Source: a virus
Length of the DNA: 51,159 bases
Strand: one strand, 5' to 3'
Virus record (IMG/VR): IMGVR_UViG_3300035659_000023
Location: 1-51,159 of that record
The position numbers and the translations under genes are program-made. This document shows positions 41,451 to 49,248 of this stretch, one piece after another (position 1 is the stretch's first letter; every line of letters begins with the position of its first letter). A model generated the notes under the pieces. The model was not told the origin of the DNA and searched no databases. It saw nothing but the letters and a program-made list of their open reading frames with translations.

Positions 41451-42896
41451 ATGCGAAAAAATCAAATTTTTGAAGTAGACATCGAAGGTTTAAGACAACT
41501 TCAAGAAGGCAAACCTAAGTGGATTATCATCCGCGAACTCCTCCAAAACGCAATAGATGAAGATATTAACGAATGTATTATTTCTATGGAATACAAGAGG
41601 GGTAAATTACTTCTTACTGTAGAAGATGATTCCCCAACCGGCTTTCAAGACCTTACTGATATTTATACTCTTTTCAAAGATACCTATAAACGCTCTGACG
41701 TTACTAAAAGGGGTAGATTTAACTTTGGAGAAAAACAAGTATTATGCCTCGCTGACTTTGCAGAGATAATTACCACGACCGGCGGTTACCATTTCGATAT
41801 GATTAAAGGTATAAAAACTCCTTTACGAACACGAAGGCAAAAAGGCAGTTCCGTTTATATAGAGGCGAGAATGTCTAAGAACGAATACTTTTCATGTAAA
41901 GAATATTGTAATCAAATATTAATACCTCCCGGTATAAGCTTTTACCTTAATGAAACTAATGAGCCTATGTTACAATTTTCTTATCAGGCTCCAGATATGT
42001 CATTCCCCGCTAACCTTCCTACAGAAATAAAGATGGAAGGCAAGATGAAAAAGGTTACACAGGCTACCCTTATAAATCTTCATAAAAAGGAAGGAGTTGC
42101 TTATATTTATGAAATGGGGATTCCTATTTGTGAAATTGATTGTGCCTATTCTATTGACGTTCAGCAGAAGGTACCACTATCTTCCGATAGAGATACCGTC
42201 GACTCTAAATACTTAAAACTTCTTTACGGAGAAGTTCTTAACTATACTATAAAAGAAATTAAGTCTGAACAAAGTTCCAACCTTTGGGTAAGAGAAGGGT
42301 TCGTATCTTCCAGAACTAGTAAAGAAGTTAGAAAAGAAGTACTAGAAAAACGCTTCGGAGAAAAATCCTTAATAGCTAACCCTATGGATAAGCGAAGCAT
42401 GGATGAGGCTATTACTAATAACTATAATGTAGTATATGGTTCCGAGATGAGTAAGGAGGAGTGGGGTATTATAAGAGAAGAAGAATTAATGGAGAGTACT
42501 TCTTCTAAATTCAAAATGCGTTTGGTAGACAGCAAGTGTATAGAAGGCACTGAGGTTCAGAAAAAAGTAGGAGAGTTTTGCGTAAAAATAGCTTACGAGT
42601 TTCTTAGTACTTTACCACTTAAAGTATCCTTTTATGATGCACCCGAAGCTACAGTGATGGCCGACTTTGATAGAGACGCTTATCACTTAAGATTTAATGT
42701 AGCTAAAATACCAACGACTTACTGGCATATAGGTAGTGGTAAAATTGATAATTGGAAATTACTTGATTTGATTATTCATGAGTTGGGGCACTATCGTGGA
42801 ATGCATTACGAACAATCCTATCATGAATGTATTACGATGTTAGGTAGTAGGTTGGCCGTGAAAGCTTTGCGAGACCCAGCGTGGTTTAATATTTAA
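41451..42896 (+). CDS. GHKL-type ATPase fused to C-terminal HExxH domain (481 aa)
   Basis: The start at 41451 (MRKNQIFEVD) has AGGA 8 bases upstream; 41421 is an in-frame alternative. A GHKL (Hsp90/MutL/histidine-kinase) ATP site is clear: N box ELLQNAIDE (29-37), G1 box DDSPTGF (59-65) and a G2-like GRFNFGEKQ (88-96). The C-terminus carries H443-E-L-G-H447 with E454 and HE 458-459 as possible third ligands, a zincin-like site. Histidine kinase H and receiver parts are absent. This ATPase-plus-HExxH arrangement appears in uncharacterised phage and bacterial proteins. It could be an ATP-driven, clamp-like protease or an inactive relative. Confidence 0.8.
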   Translation: MRKNQIFEVDIEGLRQLQEGKPKWIIIRELLQNAIDEDINECIISMEYKRGKLLLTVEDDSPTGFQDLTDIYTLFKDTYKRSDVTKRGRFNFGEKQVLCLADFAEIITTTGGYHFDMIKGIKTPLRTRRQKGSSVYIEARMSKNEYFSCKEYCNQILIPPGISFYLNETNEPMLQFSYQAPDMSFPANLPTEIKMEGKMKKVTQATLINLHKKEGVAYIYEMGIPICEIDCAYSIDVQQKVPLSSDRDTVDSKYLKLLYGEVLNYTIKEIKSEQSSNLWVREGFVSSRTSKEVRKEVLEKRFGEKSLIANPMDKRSMDEAITNNYNVVYGSEMSKEEWGIIREEELMESTSSKFKMRLVDSKCIEGTEVQKKVGEFCVKIAYEFLSTLPLKVSFYDAPEATVMADFDRDAYHLRFNVAKIPTTYWHIGSGKIDNWKLLDLIIHELGHYRGMHYEQSYHECITMLGSRLAVKALRDPAWFNI

Positions 42897-42906
42897 GGAG
42901 TATGAA

Positions 42907-43083
42907 ATGAAAAAAGAAGTTAACGAAACTAAGGTAAAGTTTATTCTTCGCATACTAGCTGAGAACAACCTTCTTACCAGACAACTAATATATGCTATAA
43001 GCGCTATATATGATATTGACTCTATGGTAATAGTGAAAAGGGAAGAATACTCTTACAGTTATGAAACATCTAATAAAGGATGA
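42907..43083 (+). CDS. Hypothetical protein (58 aa)
   Basis: AAGGAGTATGAA precedes the ATG at 42907. The frame MKKEVNETKVKFILRILAEN is helical throughout, with QLIYAISAIYDID. Its TGA overlaps the next ATG (ATGA), fitting a coupled operon. Confidence 0.55.
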   Translation: MKKEVNETKVKFILRILAENNLLTRQLIYAISAIYDIDSMVIVKREEYSYSYETSNKG

Positions 43084-43313
43084 ACAATTTATATAAACAG
43101 TGTTTAATAAAGTATGAAAGTGGAGCTCTTTCTACTGTATGGATACCTTTAAAGTTCGCTGAAAAGGGAAAGGATATTATAGTAGGTAAGTATAATATAG
43201 ATGGAGTAAGCGTTAAAGTAGTCAGGGTATACAACGGGGTTAGTTTAGAGGAAGAACAAATAAACTTAAATAAAAAATCTAAATTTGATAGTATAAAGGA
43301 GATGCAAAAATGA
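43080..43313 (+). CDS. Hypothetical protein (77 aa)
   Basis: Coupled to the preceding gene by ATGA. Beta-rich with CLIKYESGALSTVWIPLKFA and DGVSVKVVRVYNG, a compact barrel-like pattern (SH3/OB size), ending in a Lys-rich helix. Similar small phage proteins with STVWIP-type strands exist, but no function is known. Overlaps the next ATG. Confidence 0.55.
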   Translation: MNNLYKQCLIKYESGALSTVWIPLKFAEKGKDIIVGKYNIDGVSVKVVRVYNGVSLEEEQINLNKKSKFDSIKEMQK

Positions 43314-43633
43314 ACCTAAATGAATGGATCAAAAATAAAGTAAAATCTGAGAACTCTTGTCTTGGATTTTCTATCAGATATAATGCTCATTATATTAACC
43401 TTTATCTTGAACCCCCTAAGAACTTTTACGCATTCAAAAAGTATTTTGATTCTAAGTTATCTACTAAAGAAGTAAACCTTGGAATAACTATAAAAGTCGA
43501 GCAGAAGGAGTTTCATAAGTTTATATTAGGAGGCGTGAAGTTGATAACTAAAGATGCGTTTGGTACTTTTAAAAGATCAAGAATGCAGTTAACCTTATGG
43601 ACATCTCCAAATTTCGTTTCTATTAGGCCTTAA
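43310..43633 (+). CDS. Hypothetical protein (107 aa)
   Basis: Overlaps the previous stop (ATGA) with GGAGATGCAAAA upstream. Mixed alpha/beta: LGFSIRYNAHYINLYLEPPK, then helix FYAFKKYFDSKL and strands GITIKVEQ. No known motif. Followed by a 124-bp gap without a plausible gene. Confidence 0.55.
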   Translation: MNLNEWIKNKVKSENSCLGFSIRYNAHYINLYLEPPKNFYAFKKYFDSKLSTKEVNLGITIKVEQKEFHKFILGGVKLITKDAFGTFKRSRMQLTLWTSPNFVSIRP

Positions 43634-43757
43634 AATACGTCTTATTTCAAGCATAAATGGTCTATAAACAACTTCTATAGTAAACATGGTATAAAGTATA
43701 GGTTTAACGAATAACAACTGAAAAACTAATTTATAAAGATTATGATTACAAATAACA

Positions 43758-44102
43758 ATGGTTAATATATCCCCTTCTCATTACAAACCTTTAAGCGCTA
43801 AAATACCCTTAGGTGACCTTTCCTTCAATTTAGATGGCGAAAAGAGTTTTGATAAAGTACCTTCTTTGAAAGATATTTTACTTTCTCAAGAAGTATTTTT
43901 GGATTTCGAAATAAAAATAAAAGATTGTAAGTATCAAATTAATACTTCTAAAGGGAAAATGCAAAAAGCGAAAGTAGTAAGTTTCGATGGCAAATACTTT
44001 TCCTTCGTTAGCTTTAACTACACGTGTTTTATAATAACGAAAGCTGTCAAAGCATCCGATTATTGTTTATTGGGAAATATTTTATATAAAGTTCGGAAAT
44101 AA
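43758..44102 (+). CDS. Hypothetical protein (114 aa)
   Basis: The ATG has no clear Shine-Dalgarno (upstream ATTACAAATAACA). The start may lie at the beginning of a transcript, because 43634-43757 is non-coding and AT-rich. Basic, beta-rich (FDGKYFSFVSFNYTCFIITK) with DCKYQ...DYC cysteines. Unknown function. Confidence 0.5.
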   Translation: MVNISPSHYKPLSAKIPLGDLSFNLDGEKSFDKVPSLKDILLSQEVFLDFEIKIKDCKYQINTSKGKMQKAKVVSFDGKYFSFVSFNYTCFIITKAVKASDYCLLGNILYKVRK

Positions 44103-44103
44103 A

Positions 44104-44328
44104 GTGACTTCTATAAGAGTATTAAAAACCCCTAAACGCGGGGAAAAATATTACTACATTGGATGTAGTTTAGGTTTATTCTCTGTAAAAGAAGAAATTT
44201 TTGCTGATGACACAACGGATCAACTGCGTTTGAAGCATTATAACATGTTTGAATTTTCTAGAGATGCTGAAAAAGTGCTTAAAGAAGTTACTAAGATTTT
44301 TGAGGATATAGGAGGTAATAAGTTTTGA
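44104..44328 (+). CDS. Hypothetical protein (74 aa), GTG start
   Basis: GTG lies one base after the preceding stop. Contains TPKRGEKYYYIGCSLGLFSV, then a C-terminal acidic helix (SRDAEKVLKEVTKIFEDIGG). Its 3' end (GGAGGTAATAAGTTTTGA) provides the ribosome binding site and TTG start of the glycosyltransferase, so the two are translationally coupled. Confidence 0.55.
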   Translation: MTSIRVLKTPKRGEKYYYIGCSLGLFSVKEEIFADDTTDQLRLKHYNMFEFSRDAEKVLKEVTKIFEDIGGNKF

Positions 44329-45728
44329 ATAAATATATTTCCTGGAAACTTTTAATAGTTATAGTAGGAGTTATTTGGGCGTACTCTTCTCATTGGCTTA
44401 CCGATGATATTTTTATTACCTTTAGATATATCGATAATTTATTAGCTGGTAATGGATTAGTTTACAACGTAGGAGAAAGAGTTGAAGGGTTTACACATCC
44501 ATTGTGGTTGACTATGTTAATTCCCTTTCATCCTAATCTTGAATTAGGCGCTCAATTACTCGGGCTATTCTCCTTTGCCGGAGTGATCTTTCTTCTGACT
44601 CGTTCCGGTTGGTTAGCTGCAGCTCTAGTTGTATGTAATATGGATATGCGAATATGGGCAACTGGCGGACTTGAAACGATGTTCTTTACGTTCCTGATAC
44701 TTTTATCTGTTTGGGCAGTTCGAGAAAAGAAGAATTGGGTAGGTTGGGTACTATTAGCTATAGTATTAACGAGACCCGATGGACTTCTAGTAGCAGGTAT
44801 AGTACTATTATTTACTGGATGGAAGACTGGGAAACCTTTATTACTACTGATTCCCTTTTTAGCCCTAAGATATTTTTACTATGGAGACTTATTACCTAAT
44901 ACTTATTACGCTAAATCTGGAGGTAATTTTTTATTTTCTACAGGACTTTATTACATCTGGATTTATATATCTGTCCATGTAAGTATCTTTTTAGTATTAG
45001 CGGGTTTCAAGTTTATTAAGAAAAAAGAAATAGCATTACCAATGGCCCTTATATTTGGCTATCTATTTTTATTTGTAGTAATGGTAGGCGGCGATTTTAT
45101 GTACGGGAGATTTATTACACCAGTAGTACCTTTGATTTATTTTGTTATAGAATACTTTCTACAAACATATAAGAACGTTTTTATACTTGCTACAGTATTA
45201 TTATTATCCTTTGTAATCGAAACCGGTCTTAGACAGAATTTGTTTTATGATAACAATCAACATAAACCAGCTTTTATATTACATGGTATTACCGATGAAA
45301 GTTGGTATTGGACCCACGATTTAGGTAATGGATTTAGTATTAGGGATATGGATAAGATGTCAGGAACAAGTATTAAAAATCTTTTCGGGGATACTAGATA
45401 TGTAGTGTTACTTAGAAGCCAATGCGCTTTTGCTTATTACTTGGGAGTAAAACAAACTTGTGTCATGAGTGAGGGTCTAACCGATAAATATATCGCTAGA
45501 TTACCTAGTAATGGCGAGGGTAGAGTAGGGCATGAACGAAAAGCACCCGTGGGATATATTCAAAGGCGCGGGGCCCAATTTTTATTTAGTAGGGCGCGTT
45601 TGAGCGATTACTACCCCGATAAACCCAACATAGGAGGCTTATTCGCCAACTTTCCAATCGGTAATGGATTTCAGATACATGGAGAAATTTTGAAATACGA
45701 TTCTTTAGTAGCTTTATTATTCAAATGA
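44325..45728 (+). CDS. Polytopic GT-C-type glycosyltransferase (467 aa)
   Basis: TTG at 44325 has GGAGG upstream and overlaps the previous stop. About ten hydrophobic spans fill residues 5-300. The first loop reads TDDIFITFRYIDNLLAGNG, with D27-D28 as the likely catalytic acid site, then VYNVGERVEGFTHPLW, PNTYYAK and GGDFMYGRFITPVVP. These hallmark arabinofuranosyltransferase-like / GT39-related enzymes that use polyprenyl-phosphate sugars. It would decorate an extracytoplasmic glycan or protein. The C-terminal 150 residues are a soluble domain. Rare in phage; suggests host surface modification, possibly blocking superinfection (inference). Confidence 0.8.
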   Translation: MNKYISWKLLIVIVGVIWAYSSHWLTDDIFITFRYIDNLLAGNGLVYNVGERVEGFTHPLWLTMLIPFHPNLELGAQLLGLFSFAGVIFLLTRSGWLAAALVVCNMDMRIWATGGLETMFFTFLILLSVWAVREKKNWVGWVLLAIVLTRPDGLLVAGIVLLFTGWKTGKPLLLLIPFLALRYFYYGDLLPNTYYAKSGGNFLFSTGLYYIWIYISVHVSIFLVLAGFKFIKKKEIALPMALIFGYLFLFVVMVGGDFMYGRFITPVVPLIYFVIEYFLQTYKNVFILATVLLLSFVIETGLRQNLFYDNNQHKPAFILHGITDESWYWTHDLGNGFSIRDMDKMSGTSIKNLFGDTRYVVLLRSQCAFAYYLGVKQTCVMSEGLTDKYIARLPSNGEGRVGHERKAPVGYIQRRGAQFLFSRARLSDYYPDKPNIGGLFANFPIGNGFQIHGEILKYDSLVALLFK

Positions 45729-45787
45729 ATAGGTTGTTTGGTTTTAAATCGGAGAAAAACGAAAATACTAGACGACTTAACTTATAA
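45725..45787 (+). CDS. Possible 20-aa peptide
   Basis: An ATG overlapping the glycosyltransferase stop (ATGA) opens MNRLFGFKSEKNENTRRLNL. Basic and short; it is supported only by coupling. Confidence 0.25.
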   Translation: MNRLFGFKSEKNENTRRLNL

Positions 45788-45799
45788 ATAGGAGGTAAT

Positions 45800-46114
45800 A
45801 TGAAAAATAGCATGAGGGACAGAATAATAAATTGTTTAAACTTATTAAAAGAAGAAACTAATAAAAGACTCACAATCTATAATCAAGGCATAGATTTAAT
45901 TAATTATGAAAATAATTATACAAAAGTTGCATTGGATTTGATTACATTTAATCTATTTTTAATGAATAAAAAAACTAAAAAAAGTGAAGAAGATATAAAA
46001 GAGGAAATCGGGTGGTGGTTATATGAAGATGTCGAAAAGAAATATTGGGTGGGTAAAAAAGAATATGATGTAAAGGATGCTAAAGATTTTATAAAATTCA
46101 TGTTGGAGAAATGA
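45800..46114 (+). CDS. Hypothetical protein (104 aa)
   Basis: AGGAGG at 45791-45796 precedes the ATG closely. Strongly Lys/Glu-rich and helical (MRDRIINCLNLLKEETNKRL, KKTKKSEEDIKEEIGWWLYE). It resembles small phage proteins of the type DVEKKYW...YDVKDAKDFI, no function known. Overlaps the next gene (ATGA). Locally very AT-rich. Confidence 0.6.
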   Translation: MKNSMRDRIINCLNLLKEETNKRLTIYNQGIDLINYENNYTKVALDLITFNLFLMNKKTKKSEEDIKEEIGWWLYEDVEKKYWVGKKEYDVKDAKDFIKFMLEK

Positions 46115-46281
46115 ATATGACACAATTACAAGTAAAAAGATTATTAAGACAAAATAAACTAAAATGGAGCGGTTTTTCTAAATGGATGAATGGTCAAACT
46201 GTTAAAATGAAATTTGGTAAAATTGATTACTATTCGGCCGATGTTCTTAGATATATAGATATGAAAATTAAAAAAAAATAA
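46111..46281 (+). CDS. Small basic protein (56 aa)
   Basis: The ATGA overlap with the previous gene, and TTGGAGAA upstream, support it. The sequence MNMTQLQVKRLLRQNKLKWS continues GFSKWMNGQTVKM and DYYSADVLRYIDMKIKKK. The layout, a helix followed by KWSGFSKWMxGQT, looks like a compact nucleic-acid-binding or helix-turn-helix-like phage protein. High Lys content. Family not named. Confidence 0.55.
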   Translation: MNMTQLQVKRLLRQNKLKWSGFSKWMNGQTVKMKFGKIDYYSADVLRYIDMKIKKK

Positions 46282-46306
46282 AATACAACTTAAAATATGG
46301 TATATT

Positions 46307-46623
46307 ATGAATTGGATGTTAATAAAAGAGAAATACAAAAAGGGATATAGATTGTGGATGCAAAACGAATTCCCTGATATTGAGGAAGATTCATTAACCC
46401 TTATGGGTTTACCAGAAAATTATAACAATAGAAATCTCTACGACTTCTTTGATGAGCAGGGGATATATATATAAACGTATATAAATACTCTGCCAAATGG
46501 TGGGCTTGTGATATTGCCTCAAAGAAAGTAGATGAATCAGAAATACAATTCCATTCTCACACACTCGCAGAAGAACAAGCATTTCTTAAAGCGTTTGAAA
46601 TATTAGAGGAGAAGCTAAAGTGA
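46307..46623 (+). pseudogene. Frameshifted paralogue of the 2383 LYDFFDEQGI protein
   Basis: Frame 1 from ATG 46307 reads MNWMLIKEKYKKGY...NLYDFFDEQGIYI and stops at 46472-46474. A second frame continues NVYKYSAKWWACD and ends LAEEQAFLKAFEILEEKLK, matching the tail of the intact gene at 2383-2688. The switch lies in an alternating AT run (46463-46473); one extra AT unit explains it. Either a dead copy or a slippage-controlled one. No good ribosome binding site precedes it. Confidence 0.75.
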
Positions 46624-46677
46624 AGCGAAACAGAAAAGTAACTATATTTAATAGATAACAAATTAGGAAGTTTAATT

Positions 46678-46971
46678 ATGATAGAAGATTTAACACCTTT
46701 GATAGAAGCCGCTACTAATGAATTTCAAATTACTTTGAATTACTTAAAAAAGACTACCGGAGAATTTGTAACTCACACTGGCGGTATTTATGAAATAGGC
46801 CCCGACAAGAACACAGGAGCAACTGTTATATGGTTATGGGATACTGCGCTAAATGATACTATAAGAAAATTTTTGCCAGAGAATGTTCAAAGTTTTCAAG
46901 TATTAGGTATCAAGTTTTTTAGACCACAACCATGGCCTATTAAAATTAATGGGGCTATAGTAGTACCTTAA
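46678..46971 (+). CDS. Hypothetical protein (97 aa)
   Basis: TTAGGAAG precedes the ATG. A helical N-terminus is followed by THTGGIYEIGPDKNTGATVI and WLWDTALNDTIRKFLPENV, a pattern shared by an uncharacterised phage protein family with a small beta-sheet and a conserved WDTxxND core. The last segment (FRPQPWPIKI) may be a strand. Function unknown. Ends directly against the next ATG. Confidence 0.6.
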   Translation: MIEDLTPLIEAATNEFQITLNYLKKTTGEFVTHTGGIYEIGPDKNTGATVIWLWDTALNDTIRKFLPENVQSFQVLGIKFFRPQPWPIKINGAIVVP

Positions 46972-47160
46972 ATGCCCTTACGTTTTATTTATCATATTTA
47001 CAAGACCTCTGAAAAGAGTTTATGCGGTAAACCTCATAAAGATATATTAGGGATAGATATGGATTACGATCAAATTCTAAAAGTGGTAGAAGAAGCTAAT
47101 GGATTTATTAGTTTATGCAAGATTTGTGAATCTATAAAAAAGAAGGAAGAAAAGAAATGA
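46972..47160 (+). CDS. Small protein with Cys/His cluster (62 aa)
   Basis: Starts immediately after the previous stop. One Cys/His site is possible: C18, H22 (CGKPH) and CKIC near residue 50. The arrangement C...H...CxxC is a zinc-binding pattern common in short phage proteins. The C-terminus is Lys/Glu-rich (SIKKKEEKK) and overlaps the next start. Confidence 0.55.
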   Translation: MPLRFIYHIYKTSEKSLCGKPHKDILGIDMDYDQILKVVEEANGFISLCKICESIKKKEEKK

Positions 47161-47702
47161 AATTATGTATTATAATTGATGGAGAAGAATTATTTTTCGA
47201 TGCTAAAACATTTGAAATAACTAACAACCGTTATGGAGACGTCGATGTAGCGATTGAGGTTTGTACCGAAGATTATATTAAAAGTCCCTTACTGCCCGCG
47301 GTTGATACAAATATTAAGTACAAAGTGCCTGGTTTAAGAAAACCCTCACGCGGGGGTATTTCTAGCGACACTACTGAAACTTTTCCTACCAAGTTTCCTT
47401 TAGTAGATGTTAAGGATAACTTATTATTTATTTTAAGAGCCGAACGTAACCTACATGTGGTAGGGGCATTGAACCCAGAAGAAGGTTACGAAGCCGTGGA
47501 GAAAGTTATAGTGACCCCTGCTATATCTTGGAATAATGATAACTATTATGAAACGATGGAGAATCTAATTAAAAACTTAGTAAAAACAGAAAAGGAAATT
47601 ATAGGGGAAGATTTCTTTCTTATATTAGAAGCACCTATGGTGTTAAATAATTTAAAAGAATGTTACGTTGAAGAAAAAGTTAAAATATTTAAGAAAAAAT
47701 AA
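47157..47702 (+). CDS. Hypothetical protein (181 aa)
   Basis: Overlaps the previous stop (ATGA). Alternating strands and turns (MKLCIIIDGEELFFDAKTFE, DVDVAIEVCTEDYIK), a Ser/Arg/Gly loop (KPSRGGISSDTTE) and a C-terminal helix (TMENLIKNLVKTEKEIIGED). No enzymatic motif or known family. Confidence 0.6.
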   Translation: MKLCIIIDGEELFFDAKTFEITNNRYGDVDVAIEVCTEDYIKSPLLPAVDTNIKYKVPGLRKPSRGGISSDTTETFPTKFPLVDVKDNLLFILRAERNLHVVGALNPEEGYEAVEKVIVTPAISWNNDNYYETMENLIKNLVKTEKEIIGEDFFLILEAPMVLNNLKECYVEEKVKIFKKK

Positions 47703-47724
47703 CGTAAGAGGTTCCCTTTGGAAA

Positions 47725-48054
47725 ATGGGACCTTTATCCCGACTTCGTTTCGATAAAATCTCTGAATTGTATCATAACGAGTTGTTTACTGTAGTTCCTC
47801 GAAGCGTTGATATAAGACAAGGTATATTTCCTGATGATCAAGGCATGAATAAAAAGAGTGTTATATTATGGGATAATGTTTTCAGTTTAATCACGTTTCC
47901 GGATGACAAATATAAAATTATTTCCGTTGAAATCCCCCACTATATTAAGTATTCTAGATTACACCGTTTAATAGGATCTACCTATACCCTCCCTTATATT
48001 TCCAACAAATGGAAATTAGAAGAAGTTACTTCTTTACCTTTGTATAGCACTTAA
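47725..48054 (+). CDS. Hypothetical protein (109 aa)
   Basis: The open frame extends to a TTG at 47668 inside the previous gene; ATG at 47725 (MGPLSRLRFDKISELYHNEL) is preferred, with AAGAGG 14 bases upstream, a long spacing. Contains LWDNVFSLITFPDD, resembling WDN/WDT cores of small phage beta proteins. Function unknown. Confidence 0.5.
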   Translation: MGPLSRLRFDKISELYHNELFTVVPRSVDIRQGIFPDDQGMNKKSVILWDNVFSLITFPDDKYKIISVEIPHYIKYSRLHRLIGSTYTLPYISNKWKLEEVTSLPLYST

Positions 48055-48061
48055 AAGTTCA

Positions 48062-48083
48062 CGTGTGTTTTAAAGTATATAAG
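48062..48083 (+). promoter_or_regulatory. Weak promoter-like stretch CGTGTGTTTTAAAGTATATA
   Basis: This starts like the CGTGTATATTATA box but diverges; TATATAA could be a -10. It lies between the 47725 gene and the membrane/lysis genes. The 48055-48304 stretch otherwise holds only one small frame. Confidence 0.25.
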
Positions 48084-48108
48084 TTTTAACTATTAAGATA
48101 GGAATTAT

Positions 48109-48243
48109 ATGTATGTATTTGTTATAGGAATACTTTGTTTTATAACGGGAATTTTTGTATCCCCTTTTGTTTCTATCAAATCAGCTTTTCTAATTGGAAG
48201 AGTAGCCGGTTTTTGCGAAGGTTTAATTAAAAAAGTTAAATAA
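48109..48243 (+). CDS. Small membrane protein (44 aa)
   Basis: GATAGGAATTAT precedes ATG 48109. The frame MYVFVIGILCFITGIFVSPF is one strong span, followed by a moderately hydrophobic GRVAGFCEGLIKKVK tail. It lies upstream of the lytic transglycosylase and is a possible holin-type peptide, on position only. Confidence 0.45.
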   Translation: MYVFVIGILCFITGIFVSPFVSIKSAFLIGRVAGFCEGLIKKVK

Positions 48244-48304
48244 AAAAGAGAAAAGTTATTCTGTTAAGGAGTAACGTTTTTATTTCACAAATAGAGGTAA
48301 TCTT

Positions 48305-49051
48305 ATGAAAGCGACTACTAAATTGCTTATTAAATCACTAACCTTCTGCTTCGCGGTAACTGCCTTGTTTTATGTAGCTTGTCTTAAAATCTTTATACCG
48401 AGTGTTCAGGGACTACCGACGAATCCTTATACTTCTAATTCTTATGAGTTATCTTTAGTTAATGCTGACTTGGGTATGTATGATTACATTTCTGATGTTA
48501 CTAAGTTAACTATATTAACTGCTATGGATTCCGCTCACAAAAAATTCCCCGATGTGCCTATTGGGTTAATGCACGCTATTACTAGAACCGAATCTGAGTA
48601 TCGTTTCTGGATTGATCATCCTATTGTTAAAGTTAGTGTAAAAGGGAAATTAGTAACTACTAACGCTATAGGTTTAGGTGGAGTTATATGGGACTTTTGG
48701 AGTGATTCTCTTATTGCTCACGGCATAGCTTATAACAGATCTGACCTTTATATTCCCAATGTTGGTATAATGGCGGAGGCGTGTATATTACATATTATAA
48801 TTAAAGATGTGATGAGCAATTTACCGAAAGAAACTAGTATTCTTTCACGAATACAATCTCAATATTATGGCGCCTATAGTAATATATATATGAGTAGGAT
48901 GCAACAAGTAACTTCCGACCTTTGGATGAAGCGAATGGCAAGAGAGATAAAGGACGTGTATTTAAACATTAATAAGTTGGTAGTACCACTAACGGATACT
49001 ATACCGAGTTGTTATAAAATTTCGGAAGGGCAAAAGGAGTTAAAGAAATGA
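48305..49051 (+). CDS. Membrane-anchored lytic transglycosylase-like protein (248 aa)
   Basis: AGAGGTAATCTT precedes the ATG. Residues about 7-30 (LLIKSLTFCFAVTALFYVAC) form a signal anchor. The catalytic region resembles SLT-type lysozyme-fold enzymes: GLMHAITRTESEYRF, with E96 as the likely acid, then TTNAIGLGGVIWDFW (the GLMQ-like segment) and PNVGIMAEACILHII. It would cleave peptidoglycan from the periplasmic side, for lysis or for entry. The anchor suggests a signal-arrest-release or membrane-held endolysin. Small membrane peptides lie immediately before and after. Confidence 0.7.
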   Translation: MKATTKLLIKSLTFCFAVTALFYVACLKIFIPSVQGLPTNPYTSNSYELSLVNADLGMYDYISDVTKLTILTAMDSAHKKFPDVPIGLMHAITRTESEYRFWIDHPIVKVSVKGKLVTTNAIGLGGVIWDFWSDSLIAHGIAYNRSDLYIPNVGIMAEACILHIIIKDVMSNLPKETSILSRIQSQYYGAYSNIYMSRMQQVTSDLWMKRMAREIKDVYLNINKLVVPLTDTIPSCYKISEGQKELKK

Positions 49052-49197
49052 TAATGTTTATATCGGGCTGGATAGTTGGTTATATAGTTATTATAGTAGC
49101 ACTTTGGATGGGTATTAGTTATATATTCAAAGAACAGGAAGAAATGAAAGATATACAAACCGAATCTGATTTATTTAATTTTAGGAAGAAGAAATGA
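49048..49197 (+). CDS. Small membrane protein (49 aa)
   Basis: Overlaps the transglycosylase stop (ATGA), with AAAGGAGTTAAAG upstream. MIMFISGWIVGYIVIIVALW makes one span; the tail EEMKDIQTESDLFNFRKKK is charged. Coupling to the lytic enzyme suggests a lysis-related partner such as a holin or regulator, but sequence alone cannot show this. Confidence 0.5.
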   Translation: MIMFISGWIVGYIVIIVALWMGISYIFKEQEEMKDIQTESDLFNFRKKK

Positions 49198-49244
49198 TTC
49201 GGGTAATAATAGCAGTTGTTATTATACTTTATTTATTTAACTAA
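49194..49244 (+). CDS. Possible 16-aa hydrophobic peptide
   Basis: MIRVIIAVVIILYLFN overlaps the previous stop as ATGA and follows AGGAAGAAG. Nearly all hydrophobic. It may be a genuine micro-peptide of the lysis group, or noise. Confidence 0.25.
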   Translation: MIRVIIAVVIILYLFN

Positions 49245-49248
49245 ATCT

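Noticed and set aside
41451-42896. Sensor histidine kinase
   Set aside because: The ATP-binding boxes fit GHKL proteins, but there is no phospho-accepting His helix, membrane span or receiver partner.
43634-43757. Possible small gene in the gap
   Set aside because: All ATG frames stop within a few codons and no Shine-Dalgarno-preceded frame is found; the stretch appears non-coding.
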